The notes: generated by a model from the letters alone, not told the origin. Shown: positions 8,768 through 17,249, numbered from the stretch's first letter. The stretch: 64,000 bases of DNA from Streptomyces uncialis (GCF_036250755.1 NZ_CP109583.1:1054001-1118000); one strand, 5' to 3'. Made by a program: numbers and translations.

Positions 8768-9790
8768 TCACAGGGGTGTGCGCAGGGAGGTGCGGCCGTC
8801 GCGCCAGGCGGCGAGGAGATGGCCGCCCAGCCGGTTCTCCGTCCATTCGGTGGCGTCGGCGCCGAAGGCGATGTCCTCGTCGAGGAAGGGTTCGGCTTCG
8901 AGGAGTCCGCCGACGACCTCCCGCCGGACGATCTGCTCATGGACCGCGTCGGCCTCCACGTGCTCGGCGTAGAAGTGGACGGCCGCGGGGCCCGCGCCGA
9001 CGCGCTCAAGACCGTGGGCGAGGCGTCGCGAACCGGGCGACGAGGTGGTCTCCACGGCCGCGAAGTGGCCCACCAGCGCTCCGCGCAGCGCACGGTGGAG
9101 TCCGAACAGGGACATCAGGTTGACGTTGGTCAGCATGGGGGCGGCGGCGCTGTCGACGTACCGTCCGTACGCGGTGTCCAGTCCGAGGTCCGTCATCAGA
9201 TCGGCGAACAGCCGGGCGTGGACACGCTCGGCCCGTCCGGCGCCGAACTCGTCGTACTCGACGGCGACCATCGCGGCCTTCGCCCGGCCCGTCAGCCTCG
9301 GGATGACCCAGGCATGCGGATCGGCCTCCTTGAGGTGATAGAGGGAGCGCTGGGCCGCGTACTCGCGGAACTGCCACAACTCCCCCCGCTCCTTGAGGAA
9401 ATGGGACGCCCCTTCGCCGTCGGCCGGTTCGGCGACAAGCTCCGCGAGAGCTTCCTCGGCCTTTCTCGGGGGACCGCAGTCGGCCCGGAGCGCGGACAGG
9501 AAGCGGCGTTCCATTCCCGCCCTCAGCCCCAGCAGTCCGGGCTCCCACTCCCACTCCGGATCGACACCGGCGAAGCCCCGGTAGTGCAGTTCGTAGCAGA
9601 GGTAGAGGGCCAGTTGCAGATCGTCCCCGTACGGGTCCGCGACCGCGACCGCCTCCGCTGTCCGCCCCGGCAGGGCCGTTCCGACAGGCCGGGTCAACAC
9701 CTCCAGGACGGCGCGTGAGAGTTCCCCCCGGTTCCGCGGCAGCGCGGGTCCCGCGGCGCGGTCGTGGCCGTCGGACGCGGGGGCGGTCAT
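8768..9790 (-). CDS. Iron-containing redox enzyme (haem-oxygenase-like diiron oxidase)
   Basis: A 340-residue all-helical protein of the iron-containing redox enzyme family, whose characterised relatives are haem-oxygenase-fold diiron oxidases. Candidate metal ligands are visible as YLCYELHYRGF, EYDEFGAGRAERVHARLF and HFYAEHVEADAVHE, that is three Glu/Asp-His groups spaced as in this fold. Its ATG at 9790 overlaps the stop of the CDGSH gene by 4 bases, so the two are translationally coupled, and the CDGSH protein is a plausible electron carrier. Substrate unknown. It is the last gene of the methyltransferase-CDGSH-oxidase operon. Confidence 0.82.
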   Translation of the reverse strand: MTAPASDGHDRAAGPALPRNRGELSRAVLEVLTRPVGTALPGRTAEAVAVADPYGDDLQLALYLCYELHYRGFAGVDPEWEWEPGLLGLRAGMERRFLSALRADCGPPRKAEEALAELVAEPADGEGASHFLKERGELWQFREYAAQRSLYHLKEADPHAWVIPRLTGRAKAAMVAVEYDEFGAGRAERVHARLFADLMTDLGLDTAYGRYVDSAAAPMLTNVNLMSLFGLHRALRGALVGHFAAVETTSSPGSRRLAHGLERVGAGPAAVHFYAEHVEADAVHEQIVRREVVGGLLEAEPFLDEDIAFGADATEWTENRLGGHLLAAWRDGRTSLRTPL

Positions 9791-10161
9791 ACGGACCGCC
9801 GTTTCGTCCGGCCACGGTGGCTGGTGTCGCACCAGGGGAAGCTCCTGCTGCGGTGGCAGACGCAGAGCGCGACGGTGAAGCGGTCCGACACCACGCTGCT
9901 CCCGTCGTCCAGGACCACCTCGACCGGCCCTTCGACGAGCATCGGTCCGTCCTTCGTGAGCGTGACGCGGCGCGGTTGCCGGACGGGGCGGTCCGGCAGC
10001 GGTTGTCCGGCGGAGCGGTCCGGAACGGGTTCTTCGGCGGGTCGGGCCGGCAGCGGCTGTTCAGCGGTTCCGTTCGAAACCGGCCGCTCCGCGGCTGCGT
10101 TCGAAACCGGCTGTTCGACAGGCCGCTCCGGCACCGGCCGTTCAGCGGGTCCGTTCGGCAC
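9787..10161 (-). CDS. CDGSH iron-sulfur protein with repetitive N-terminus
   Basis: A 124-residue protein. The last 60 residues form a CDGSH-type domain: C-x-C-x2-S-x3-P-x-C-D-x-S-H is readable as CVCHRSRSFPWCDTSH, with Thr in place of the usual Gly. These three Cys and one His bind a [2Fe-2S] cluster in the family. The first 65 residues are a low-complexity run of repeats of the type ERPV/EQPV/DRPV and look disordered. The gene starts inside the end of the methyltransferase gene (20-base overlap) and overlaps the oxidase gene by 4 bases. A shorter start cannot be excluded, as no ATG or GTG lies close to the domain. Confidence 0.75.
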   Translation of the reverse strand: MPNGPAERPVPERPVEQPVSNAAAERPVSNGTAEQPLPARPAEEPVPDRSAGQPLPDRPVRQPRRVTLTKDGPMLVEGPVEVVLDDGSSVVSDRFTVALCVCHRSRSFPWCDTSHRGRTKRRSV

Positions 10162-10816
10162 GGATGATCACCAGCTCTTCCTTCTCCTCGTCGGCGCCGA
10201 CGAGCCCCCGGTGCCGCAGCCACGCCAGCCGGGAGCGCAGCACCGGGCCGAACGGCACATGCCAGCGGTCGGTGACGCGCGCTTCGAGCCCCGACCGCTC
10301 CAGCCCCGCCAGGGTCGGCGCGACGCCGCACAGCGCGGAGTGCACGAGCAGCAGCACACCGCCGGGGCGCAGTGACGTACCCGCGCCGTGGCAGATCCGG
10401 TTGAGCAGCGCGCGTCCGTCGGTGCCCGCGTCCCAGGCCACCGCGGCGCGGTGGCGGCGGACGGCCCCGGGCGCCGGGACGTAGGGCGGATTGCTCACGA
10501 TGAGGTCGAAGCGGCGGCCGACGACCGGGGCGAACAGGTCGCCGTGGAGGACTTCGAGGGGCAACCGGGCGAGCCGCGCGTTGAGCCGGGCGGTGAGGAC
10601 GGCCCGGTAGGTGGTGTCCACGGCGGTGACGCGGGCGCCCCGCCGGGCGGCGGCCAGGGCGAGCGCTCCGCCACCGGTTCCGACATCGAGGACGGCGGTG
10701 TCCTCCGCGATGTGCTCCCGGTCCAGGGCCCGGGCCAGCAGTTGGGTGTCCTCCTGCGGGGAGTACACCGTCCACGGAGCCAGCACCGGGCCGTCTCCAC
10801 TGTCGTTCCGCGTCAT
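10142..10816 (-). CDS. HemK2/MTQ2-like class I methyltransferase
   Basis: A SAM-dependent methyltransferase of 224 residues. Motif I is DVGTGGGALALAAARRG, an acidic motif II follows (VTAVDT), and the catalytic NPPY motif is intact (LIVSNPPYVPAPGAV). NPPY marks enzymes that methylate amide or amino nitrogens, such as the Gln of release factors. I chose ATG 10816; GTG at 10828, five bases after a GAGG, is an alternative start six bases or more upstream. First gene of a coupled three-gene operon with the CDGSH protein and the diiron oxidase, which suggests a target beyond release factors, but this is inference. Confidence 0.82.
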   Translation of the reverse strand: MTRNDSGDGPVLAPWTVYSPQEDTQLLARALDREHIAEDTAVLDVGTGGGALALAAARRGARVTAVDTTYRAVLTARLNARLARLPLEVLHGDLFAPVVGRRFDLIVSNPPYVPAPGAVRRHRAAVAWDAGTDGRALLNRICHGAGTSLRPGGVLLLVHSALCGVAPTLAGLERSGLEARVTDRWHVPFGPVLRSRLAWLRHRGLVGADEEKEELVIIRAERTR

Positions 10817-10896
10817 CGCACCGACCACGTACACCTCACAGAGTCCGCCCCGAGTCCGTCACCCGGACGGAGCTGTCCGGTGGCAGTGCCGTTCGC

Positions 10897-11052
10897 TCAC
10901 CAGTAGTGCCGTCGGCCTCCCACCGCGTGCCCCAGGGCTCCCAGGGCCCACAGCACGACGCCGATCCCGACCAGGACGATCCCGATGGTCCACAGAATGC
11001 CGATGCCGGCCACCAGGCCGACGATCAGGAGCACGAGCCCTAGAATGATCAT
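10897..11052 (-). CDS. Small hydrophobic DUF6131-like membrane protein
   Basis: A 51-residue protein too short for many gene finders. It is almost entirely two hydrophobic helices rich in Ile, Val, Leu and Gly, including a LWTIGI segment, and ends with the charged tail GGRRHYW. That tail and the length match the small DUF6131 proteins common in streptomycetes. It should sit in the membrane. Function unknown. ATG 11052 is preceded by a GGAGAA ribosome site. Confidence 0.75.
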   Translation of the reverse strand: MIILGLVLLIVGLVAGIGILWTIGIVLVGIGVVLWALGALGHAVGGRRHYW

Positions 11053-11183
11053 GATTTCTCCGGTCGTGGGGCAGCCCCCCTCACTCCAGGGTTGCTCCGT
11101 TCACCCGGCCGCACAACACGGCGGGCTCCTCCGAAGCCGGTACCGACGGGCTCCACCCGAACGTGATACGGGCGGGACCCGCC

Positions 11184-12080
11184 TCAACGCTCGGTGAGCA
11201 TCCCCTCGCGGAGCCGGCCGAGGGTGCGGGACAGGAGACGGGAGACATGCATCTGGGACAGGTCCAGCTCGTCCCCGATGGCCGCCTGGGTCATCTCCTG
11301 GCCGAAACGCATCTCCAGGATGCGCCGGTCGCGGTCCCCCAGCTCCTCCAGCAGCGGACCGAGGGCGTGGAAGTCCTCCACCAGCTCCATCGCCGGGTCG
11401 ACGTCACCGAGGACATCACCGTACGAACGGCCACCCGCGCCGTGGGCCGGACCGTCCTCCTGGTCGGTGACCGGGAGGTCCAGGGAACCCGCCGTGTAGC
11501 CGTTGGAGGCCACCATGCCCTCGACGACCTCTGCCTCGCTCAGCTCCAGCAGCCCGGCCAGCTCACCCACGGTCGGAGCGCGGTCCAGTACCGCGGAGAG
11601 TTCGTCACGGGCCTTGGCCAGCTCGGTGCGCAGCTCCTGGAGACGGCGCGGGACATGGACCGCCCAGGAGGAGTCGCGGAAGTACCGCTTGATCTCCCCC
11701 ACGATGTACGGGACGGCGAACGACGCGAACTCCACCTCGCGGCTCAGGTCGAACCGGTCGATCGCCTTGATCAGACCGACCGTGCCGACCTGGACGATGT
11801 CCTCCATCTCCCCGGCGCCGCGGTTGCGGAACCGGCCGGCGGCGAATCGCACCAGGGAGACGTTCATCTCGATCAGCGTGTTGCGGGCGTACTGGTACTC
11901 CGGCGTTCCCTCCTCCAGGGTACGGAGGCGGTCGAAGAAGACCTTCGACAGGCCCTTCGCGTCCTTGGGGGCCACCTGGCCCGGGCAGCTGACGTGCGGA
12001 AGGCCGCTGTCCGGTGAACGGCCGGTCGTGCGCTGGTGCGTGGTGCTGTCCCGGTACGGGGCGGTTCTGACGGTCGTCAT
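11184..12080 (-). CDS. RNA polymerase sigma factor, SigB/SigF/SigG type
   Basis: A 298-residue alternative sigma factor. Region 2 contains FRNRGAGEMEDIVQVGTVGLIKAIDRFD and ends near EFASFAVPYIVGEIKRYFRD; region 3 follows with WAVHVPRRLQELRTEL; region 4 is a helix-turn-helix, AAIGDELDLSQMHVSRLLSR. This is the SigB/SigF/SigG class that drives stress and sporulation genes in Streptomyces. Such factors are usually held by an anti-sigma factor, but none is adjacent. ATG 12080 has AAGGGAG upstream. The 40-residue N-terminus is variable and probably disordered. Confidence 0.95.
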   Translation of the reverse strand: MTTVRTAPYRDSTTHQRTTGRSPDSGLPHVSCPGQVAPKDAKGLSKVFFDRLRTLEEGTPEYQYARNTLIEMNVSLVRFAAGRFRNRGAGEMEDIVQVGTVGLIKAIDRFDLSREVEFASFAVPYIVGEIKRYFRDSSWAVHVPRRLQELRTELAKARDELSAVLDRAPTVGELAGLLELSEAEVVEGMVASNGYTAGSLDLPVTDQEDGPAHGAGGRSYGDVLGDVDPAMELVEDFHALGPLLEELGDRDRRILEMRFGQEMTQAAIGDELDLSQMHVSRLLSRTLGRLREGMLTER

Positions 12081-12347
12081 CGCGGCCGAGCTCCCTTCGG
12101 GCGGAGATGCGGAGGTGTGATGCTGCGCCTTCCCGGGCCGCGGTCATGCACACCTGACGGAGCCGCTTCCTCCGCCTTTGGCCCGAACACACCGCCCCGG
12201 TGGCGCGTAATCCCGGGGCTGCCGTTGCCGGATCGGCACCGCCGCTCTCGTGGGGACCGCCGCTCCCGTGCCGGGTGGGGCGGGAGCTGTCCCGATTTGT
12301 TGGAGTGCCGTGGACATGGTTCGCCCCTGCCGAGGTACACGCTCCAC

Positions 12348-12569
12348 ATGAGCGAACATGTCCCGTCCTTCTTTGTCCTGGCCGCCGGGGGTTCCGGTTC
12401 GCCGCTGCTGATCGTCATCGGCGTCATCATCGTCGGCGCGCTGCTCGCGGCGTTCTGGATCGGCAGTCGGCGCACCGCCCGCAAGCCGAAGCCGCCGCGT
12501 GGCCCGCAGCCCCGCTCCGGCTCCTGGGACACCCCTGACTCCCCCACGGAGCCCCCGCACCGCCATTGA
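12348..12569 (+). CDS. Small DUF6479-like single-pass membrane protein
   Basis: A 73-residue protein with one strong membrane helix (about residues 17-38, SPLLIVIGVIIVGALLAAFW) followed by a basic, Pro-rich cytoplasmic tail ending in His-Arg-His. Layout and sequence resemble the DUF6479 family of streptomycetes. Function unknown. ATG 12348 lies about 12 bases after a GAGG. It is convergent with the ferredoxin gene; the 170 bases between them are GC-rich repeats without a clear gene. Confidence 0.7.
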   Translation: MSEHVPSFFVLAAGGSGSPLLIVIGVIIVGALLAAFWIGSRRTARKPKPPRGPQPRSGSWDTPDSPTEPPHRH

Positions 12570-12742
12570 CCCCCCGGGCCGCCCCCGGCCCCTGCCCCCC
12601 TGACTCCTGACCCCGATGGTCGGCCGCGCAGCGCCGGGACCGGCGTCAGGTGGGTGGCGGTCGGCACGGTCACGTGGTCGGCGGCGTCACGGGGGTCGGC
12701 GGCACCCGGCAGTCGGTATCGGCGTCGGGGTCGCCGTCGGCG

Positions 12743-12970
12743 TCAGTCGCGGCTCGGACCGATCACCGTGTTCCGGTCGAGGACCGTGATGGCCCGGGCC
12801 GGGCAGACTTCGGCGGCTGCCAGGACCCGGTCGTCCGGCTCGATCCGGTCCTCCCGCACCCGGGCGTGCTCGCCGTCCAGGGTGAACACCTCGGGGGCGA
12901 TCCCGGCGCACATGCCCGACGCCAGACAGAGCCGCGGATCGACACGGGTGTCCCACTCCCGGCCGGTCAC
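12743..12970 (-). CDS. [3Fe-4S]/[4Fe-4S] ferredoxin for the adjacent P450
   Basis: A 75-residue single-cluster ferredoxin. Cys ligands appear in CLASGMC and in AAEVCPARAI; the CxxxxxC...C layout with Ala/Gly in place of the second Cys of the motif is typical of Streptomyces ferredoxins that feed electrons to P450s. It starts with an ATGA overlap on the P450 stop codon and is therefore coupled to that gene. No dedicated reductase is next to it. Confidence 0.92.
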   Translation of the reverse strand: MTGREWDTRVDPRLCLASGMCAGIAPEVFTLDGEHARVREDRIEPDDRVLAAAEVCPARAITVLDRNTVIGPSRD

Positions 12971-14157
12971 CAGCCGACCGGCATGACGCGCGGGCCGCGC
13001 ACCAGCATCTCGGACTTCCAGGTCACGTCACCGGCCAGGCGCAGCCCGGGGAAGCGGGCGAGGAGCGCGCCCACGGCCTCCTGGAGCTCCATCCGTGCCA
13101 GGGAGGCGCCCAGGCAGTGGTGGACCCCGTGGCCGAATCCGAGGTGCTGGTTGCCCGCGCGGGCGATGTCGAGGACACCGGGGGCCGTGAACCGGAGCGC
13201 GTCGCGGTTGGCGGCGCCCGCGGCGACCAGGACCGGGGTGCCGGCCCTGACCAGGGTGCCGCCGACCTCGATGTCCTCGGTGGCGTACCGGGGCGCGGCG
13301 GCGCCGCTGCCCAGGGGTACGAAGCGCAGCAGTTCCTCCACGGCGTCCGGGACGAGTTCGGGACGGGCCCGCAGCCGGGCGAGCTGGTCCGGGTGGTCCA
13401 GCAGGGTGAGGACGAAGTTGGGGATCTGGGACGCGGTGGTCTCGTGCCCCGCGACCAGAACGGCCACGCACAGATCGATCAGTTCCACCTCGGAGAGCCG
13501 GTCGCCGCCGTCCCGCGCCTCGATGAGCGTGGTCATCAGGTCGTCCCGCGGCTCCTGGCGGTGCAGATCGATCAACCCGGCCATGTACGCGCGCAGTTCC
13601 TCGCGGTTGGCCTTGAACTCGGCGGCGGTGAGGGAGCTGGTGGAGAGCGCGGCGTCGCTCCAGACCCGGAAGCGCGGACGGTCCTGCGTGGGCACGCCGA
13701 GCAGTCGGCAGATCACCGCGACCGGCAGCGGCAACGCGAAGCGGTCCACCAGGTCGGCGGGCGGTCCGGCCGCCTCCAGATCGTCGAGGAGGCTCGCGGT
13801 GAGCTCCCGGACCTGGGGCCGGAGCCTCTCGGCCCGGCGGGCGGTGAACGCCCCGGCCACCAGGGAGCGCAGCCGGGTGTGGTCGGGCGGGTCCATGCTG
13901 AGGATGCCGCCGTCCGCCCGGCCCTCCGACTGCCGCGGCTCGTCGCGCGCGGCGGCCGCGGCCCGGCTGAAGCGCTGGTCGCCCAGGACGAGCCGGGCGT
14001 CGGCGTAGCGGGTGACGAGCCAGGCGGGTTCGCCGTACGGCAGCCGGACGCGTAACAGTCCCGGCTGGTCGCGGACGCGCTCGTACTCCTCGGCGAGCTG
14101 GAGTCCGCCGGAGGTGTTGAAGGGGTAGACGAGGGGGGTGAGGTCAGCTGTCGCCAC
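12967..14157 (-). CDS. Cytochrome P450
   Basis: A 396-residue soluble bacterial P450. Visible motifs: the I-helix AGHETTASQ (oxygen activation), the K-helix EELLR, and the haem loop FGHGVHHCLG with the axial Cys at about residue 348. The length and lack of a membrane anchor fit the bacterial class that uses ferredoxin, which is encoded right behind it. The gene is divergent from a TetR regulator across 111 bases that hold a perfect inverted repeat, so it is probably repressed by that regulator and induced by a small ligand that may be its substrate. Substrate unknown. Confidence 0.96.
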   Translation of the reverse strand: MATADLTPLVYPFNTSGGLQLAEEYERVRDQPGLLRVRLPYGEPAWLVTRYADARLVLGDQRFSRAAAAARDEPRQSEGRADGGILSMDPPDHTRLRSLVAGAFTARRAERLRPQVRELTASLLDDLEAAGPPADLVDRFALPLPVAVICRLLGVPTQDRPRFRVWSDAALSTSSLTAAEFKANREELRAYMAGLIDLHRQEPRDDLMTTLIEARDGGDRLSEVELIDLCVAVLVAGHETTASQIPNFVLTLLDHPDQLARLRARPELVPDAVEELLRFVPLGSGAAAPRYATEDIEVGGTLVRAGTPVLVAAGAANRDALRFTAPGVLDIARAGNQHLGFGHGVHHCLGASLARMELQEAVGALLARFPGLRLAGDVTWKSEMLVRGPRVMPVGW

Positions 14158-14170
14158 GAGGGGCCTCCCA

Positions 14171-14192
14171 GTTGTAAGCAGCCGCTTACAAC
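14171..14192. promoter_or_regulatory. Palindromic operator between P450 and TetR genes
   Basis: A perfect inverted repeat, GTTGTAAGC-N4-GCTTACAAC. It lies 14 bases upstream of the P450 start codon and 77 bases upstream of the regulator start. Size and symmetry suit a TetR-family dimer. Assignment to the adjacent TetR protein is inferred from position. Confidence 0.8.
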
Positions 14193-14268
14193 GGTAGGAC
14201 CGGCCTCCGGAGCGGTCAACGACGCGTTACAGCCGTTATCCTGACGGGCCGTCCGAGAGGAGCCCCGC

Positions 14269-14958
14269 GTGGAGAAGGCCCCCGGCCCGCCGTCCGGCGA
14301 GCGCCGACGGGATGCCGCGGCCACCCGTCTCCGGCTGCTCGAAGCGGCCCGGGACCTGTTCGCCGAGCGGGGGTACGAGGGGGCGACGGTCCGCGACATC
14401 GCCGAGCGGGCCGGGGCCAACCAGGCCCTGCTGTTCCGGTACTTCGGGTCGAAACAGGGCCTGCTCACGGAGGTCGTCGCCCGGGGCGGCCTGGAACAAC
14501 TGCGGGAGACACCGGCCGAGGAGCTCTTCGAGACCTCGCTGCGCTCGCTGCTCACCCGCAGCGCCGACGGAACGGCCGACCGTTCGCTGGAGGTCTATCT
14601 CCGCTCCATCGGGCGGGGCGACGAGGCGGCCGGGACACTTCGGGAGCTGGGTGAGGAGTACCAGAAGGCCCTGGCCACGCTCTCCGGTGCCGAGGACGGC
14701 GTACTGCGCGCGGATCTGGCCATGGCCTGGCTCCTCGGCATCGGCCTGATGCGGACCGTCGCCGCCCGAGAGCCCCTGGCCGCCGCCGACCCGGACACCG
14801 TCTGCCGTCTGGTGCTCACCACGATCGAACACCTCTGGACCGTGCCCACGGACGGGACGGAGCGGGCCGCCGTGCCGGGACAGGGGGCGACCGGTACGGA
14901 GCGGGCCGCCGGTACGGATCAGCGAACCGGTACGGATCAGGGGGCACGTACGGATTAG
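14269..14958 (+). CDS. TetR family transcriptional regulator
   Basis: A 229-residue regulator. The N-terminal helix-turn-helix is at about residues 20-65 (RDLFAERGYEGATVRDIAERAG then ALLFRYFGSKQGLL), and a helical ligand-binding domain follows. GTG 14269 has GAGAGGAG just upstream. The last 25 or so residues are a Gly-Thr-Asp-Gln repeat encoded by DNA tandem repeats that continue past the stop codon, so the C-terminus has probably been extended by repeat expansion. It likely represses the divergent P450-ferredoxin pair and itself through the palindrome at 14171-14192. Confidence 0.93.
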   Translation: MEKAPGPPSGERRRDAAATRLRLLEAARDLFAERGYEGATVRDIAERAGANQALLFRYFGSKQGLLTEVVARGGLEQLRETPAEELFETSLRSLLTRSADGTADRSLEVYLRSIGRGDEAAGTLRELGEEYQKALATLSGAEDGVLRADLAMAWLLGIGLMRTVAAREPLAAADPDTVCRLVLTTIEHLWTVPTDGTERAAVPGQGATGTERAAGTDQRTGTDQGARTD

Positions 14959-15030
14959 GAGGCACGTACGGATTAGGAGGCACGTACGGGTCAGGGGACG
15001 CGTACCTGTTCGGGGGCACGTACGGATTGG
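14896..15030. repeat. Tandem repeats across the end of the TetR gene
   Basis: Degenerate tandem units built on a CGTACGGATTAGGAGGCA-type 18-mer (several copies between about 14930 and 15030), preceded by GGTACGGATCAG units inside the gene. The array covers the last codons and the 3' flank. Confidence 0.75.
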
Positions 15031-15062
15031 GGGCGCGGGAGAACCGGCCGGGGCGTCACCGG

Positions 15063-15122
15063 CGGCGGGGGCCACGGACGGACGGCCGACCGCCTCGCGG
15101 CCACCGTCCGTGACCCCCGCCG
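15063..15122. terminator. Bidirectional terminator between TetR and subtilase genes
   Basis: A 19-bp inverted repeat with one mismatch (15063-15081 with 15104-15122) and a 22-base loop. It lies between two convergent genes and can serve both. Confidence 0.75.
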
Positions 15123-15159
15123 GGTCAGGTCGGGTCGGTACGGGTCGGGTCGGTACGGG

Positions 15160-16398
15160 TCAGGGGCCGATGTACAGCAGCCGGTTCGGGGAGCCGGGGC
15201 CCGGGTTGCCCACCCCGCCGGGGGTGGCGGTGGCGATCAGGGTGGCGGCCACCTGTGCCGGTGATGCGCCGGGGCTGTCCGCGAGATGCAGCGCCGCGAC
15301 GCCCGCGGCGTGGGGAGCCGCCATCGATGTGCCGGAGAGGGTCGCCGTGGCCTGGTCGCCGGTGTTCCAGAGCGAGGTGATCGACACACCCGGGGCGAAG
15401 AGGTCCACGGCGCGGCCGTAGTTGGAGGAACCGGCGCGCGCGTCGGTGATGGTCGCCGCGCCGACGGTGATGGCCTCGGCCACCCGGGCGGGGGAGAATC
15501 CCGACGCGTCGGCCGCCGAGCCGCCCGCCGCGACGGTGTAGGTGATGCCGGACGCGATGGAGTTGCGCACGGCCGTGTCGAGGGCGCTGTTGGCCCCGCC
15601 ACCGAGGCTGAGGTTGGCGACGGCGGGCCTGACGGCGTTCGCCGTCACCCAGTCGATACCGGCGATGACCTGAGCGATGGTGCCCGATCCCGCGTCGTTC
15701 AGCACCCGTACCCCGACGACCCGCGCCTTCTTGGCGACGCCGTACCGCGTACCGGCGACGATCCCCGCGACATGGGTACCGTGGCCGTTGCCGTCCTGGG
15801 CGACGCTGTCGTTGTCGATCGCGTCGTAGCCGTGGGCGGCCCGGCCGCCGAAGTCGCCGTGGGTGGTCCGGACACCGGTGTCGATGACGTACGCGGTCAC
15901 CCCCTGGCCGGCGCTGTCGGGGTAGGTGTAGCGCTGGTCGAGCGGCAGGGTGCGCTGGTCGATCCGGTCCAGCCCCCAGGACGGCGGGTCGAACTGGGTG
16001 GCGGACGCCGTGACCAGGTGGTTCTGCGCGACGGACGCGACGGCCGGGTCGGCGGCGAACTTCTTCGCCCGCGATTCCGGGAGTCGGACAGCGTAGCCGT
16101 TCAGCGCGGCACCGTACGTCCTGTCGATCGTCGCGCCGTACGCGGCGGCCAGCCGTCGGCCGGCCTTCGAACCGGCGTCCGCCGCGGACGGATGGAGCGT
16201 GACGACATAGCTGCCCTCGATGGCGCCCGGCGCACCGGCGTTCTGGATGACGCCCTGCGCGGAGGTGGCGTTGACGGCGGTACCGGTAGCGGTCGCCGTA
16301 TCGGCGGTGGCGGGTAACGCGCCGAGCGCGAGTGCCGCGACCACGGCCGTGCAGAGCGACACGGTGATTCCGCGGCGGGGGATGTGGGTCGGTGACAT
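15160..16398 (-). CDS. Secreted subtilisin-like (S8) peptidase with altered oxyanion hole
   Basis: A 412-residue exported protein of the proteinase K group. Signal peptide about 1-33; inhibitor I9 propeptide about 60-130; peptidase domain from about 140. Catalytic Asp is in [13 protein letters not shown], His in [10 protein letters not shown] and Ser in [13 protein letters not shown]. The oxyanion-hole Asn, normally in VAAGN, is replaced: the sequence reads [18 protein letters not shown]. The Cys usual in the following ACxxSPAR segment is Ser. The triad is therefore complete but the transition-state stabilising Asn appears to be Gly, which in subtilisin strongly reduces turnover. It may be a weak protease or a binding protein. 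Confidence 0.93.
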   Translation of the reverse strand: MSPTHIPRRGITVSLCTAVVAALALGALPATADTATATGTAVNATSAQGVIQNAGAPGAIEGSYVVTLHPSAADAGSKAGRRLAAAYGATIDRTYGAALNGYAVRLPESRAKKFAADPAVASVAQNHLVTASATQFDPPSWGLDRIDQRTLPLDQRYTYPDSAGQGVTAYVIDTGVRTTHGDFGGRAAHGYDAIDNDSVAQDGNGHGTHVAGIVAGTRYGVAKKARVVGVRVLNDAGSGTIAQVIAGIDWVTANAVRPAVANLSLGGGANSALDTAVRNSIASGITYTVAAGGSAADASGFSPARVAEAITVGAATITDARAGSSNYGRAVDLFAPGVSITSLWNTGDQATATLSGTSMAAPHAAGVAALHLADSPGASPAQVAATLIATATPGGVGNPGPGSPNRLLYIGP

Positions 16399-16565
16399 GG
16401 GGGTCCTCCTCTACGGGAGTGCACAAACAATCAGGTGCATGCCAAGCGAGCGCTCTGGCGGAAGGCTGTCGGATCAGCCGGAATACCGCAAGTGCCCCCC
16501 GCGCCTCCCGGGTGGATCGGGCCGGGCCCGCGGGCCACCCGTCACCGTGACGGTCCGGGTCCTGT

Positions 16566-17249
16566 TCAGGCACCGGTCCGATGAGCGGCGCTCACGAGCC
16601 CTGACTCATAAGCGCTGATCACCAACTGCGCGCGGTCCCGGGCCCGCAGCTTGCTCAGCAGTCGGCCGATGTACGTCTTGACGGTGCCGTTGCTCAGGTG
16701 GAGGTACTCGCAGATGTCGGCGTTGGAGAGGCCGCGTGCCACGAGCACCAGGACCTCGCGCTCACGTCCCGTCAGCCCGTCCAGCGAGGTGTCCGGCGCC
16801 CGGTGCGTATGCGGGAGCCGGGCGAACTCGGCGATCAGACGTCGGGTCACCGAGGGGGCGAGCAGGGATTCACCGGCGGCGACCGTGCGGATGCCCGCCA
16901 GCAGGACCCCGGGCGAGGTGTCCTTGAGGAGGAACCCGGCCGCCCCCGCCCGCAACGCGCCGTACACGTACTCGTCGAGGTCGAAGGTGGTGAGGATGAG
17001 GACGCGTGTCCCGGCCGTCCCGGGCGAGTCCACTATCGCCCGTGTCGCCTCGATGCCGTCCGTACCGGGCATCCGGATGTCCATCAGCACCACGTCCGGG
17101 CGCAGCAGCCGTGTGTGCTCGACGGCCTCGGCGCCGTCGCTCGCCTCACCCACCGCGGTCAGTCCGGGGGCGGTGTCGACGAGTACCCGGAAGCTGCCGC
17201 GGAGCAGTGGCTCGTCGTCGGCGACGAGGACCCGGACCGATTCGCTCAT
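16566..17249 (-). CDS. NarL/LuxR-type response regulator
   Basis: A 227-residue two-component response regulator. The receiver domain carries the acidic pair in VLVADDEP and the phospho-acceptor Asp at about residue 57 (VVLMDIRMPG); a LuxR-type helix-turn-helix closes the protein (LTGREREVLVLVARGLSN, then NADICEYLHLSNGTVKTY). Its ATG overlaps the stop of the histidine kinase gene by 4 bases, so the pair is co-translated. Targets are not known; the membrane protein in the same operon is one candidate for the sensed process. Confidence 0.96.
   Translation of the reverse strand: MSESVRVLVADDEPLLRGSFRVLVDTAPGLTAVGEASDGAEAVEHTRLLRPDVVLMDIRMPGTDGIEATRAIVDSPGTAGTRVLILTTFDLDEYVYGALRAGAAGFLLKDTSPGVLLAGIRTVAAGESLLAPSVTRRLIAEFARLPHTHRAPDTSLDGLTGREREVLVLVARGLSNADICEYLHLSNGTVKTYIGRLLSKLRARDRAQLVISAYESGLVSAAHRTGA

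Noticed and set aside
12743..14157. Natural-product gene cluster around the P450-ferredoxin pair
   Set aside because: No synthase or other tailoring genes are adjacent; the unit looks like a stand-alone inducible oxidase.
14816..15019. Minus-strand frame with Pro-Asn-Pro-Tyr repeats
   Set aside because: It is produced by the DNA tandem repeats at the end of the TetR gene and overlaps its coding sequence.
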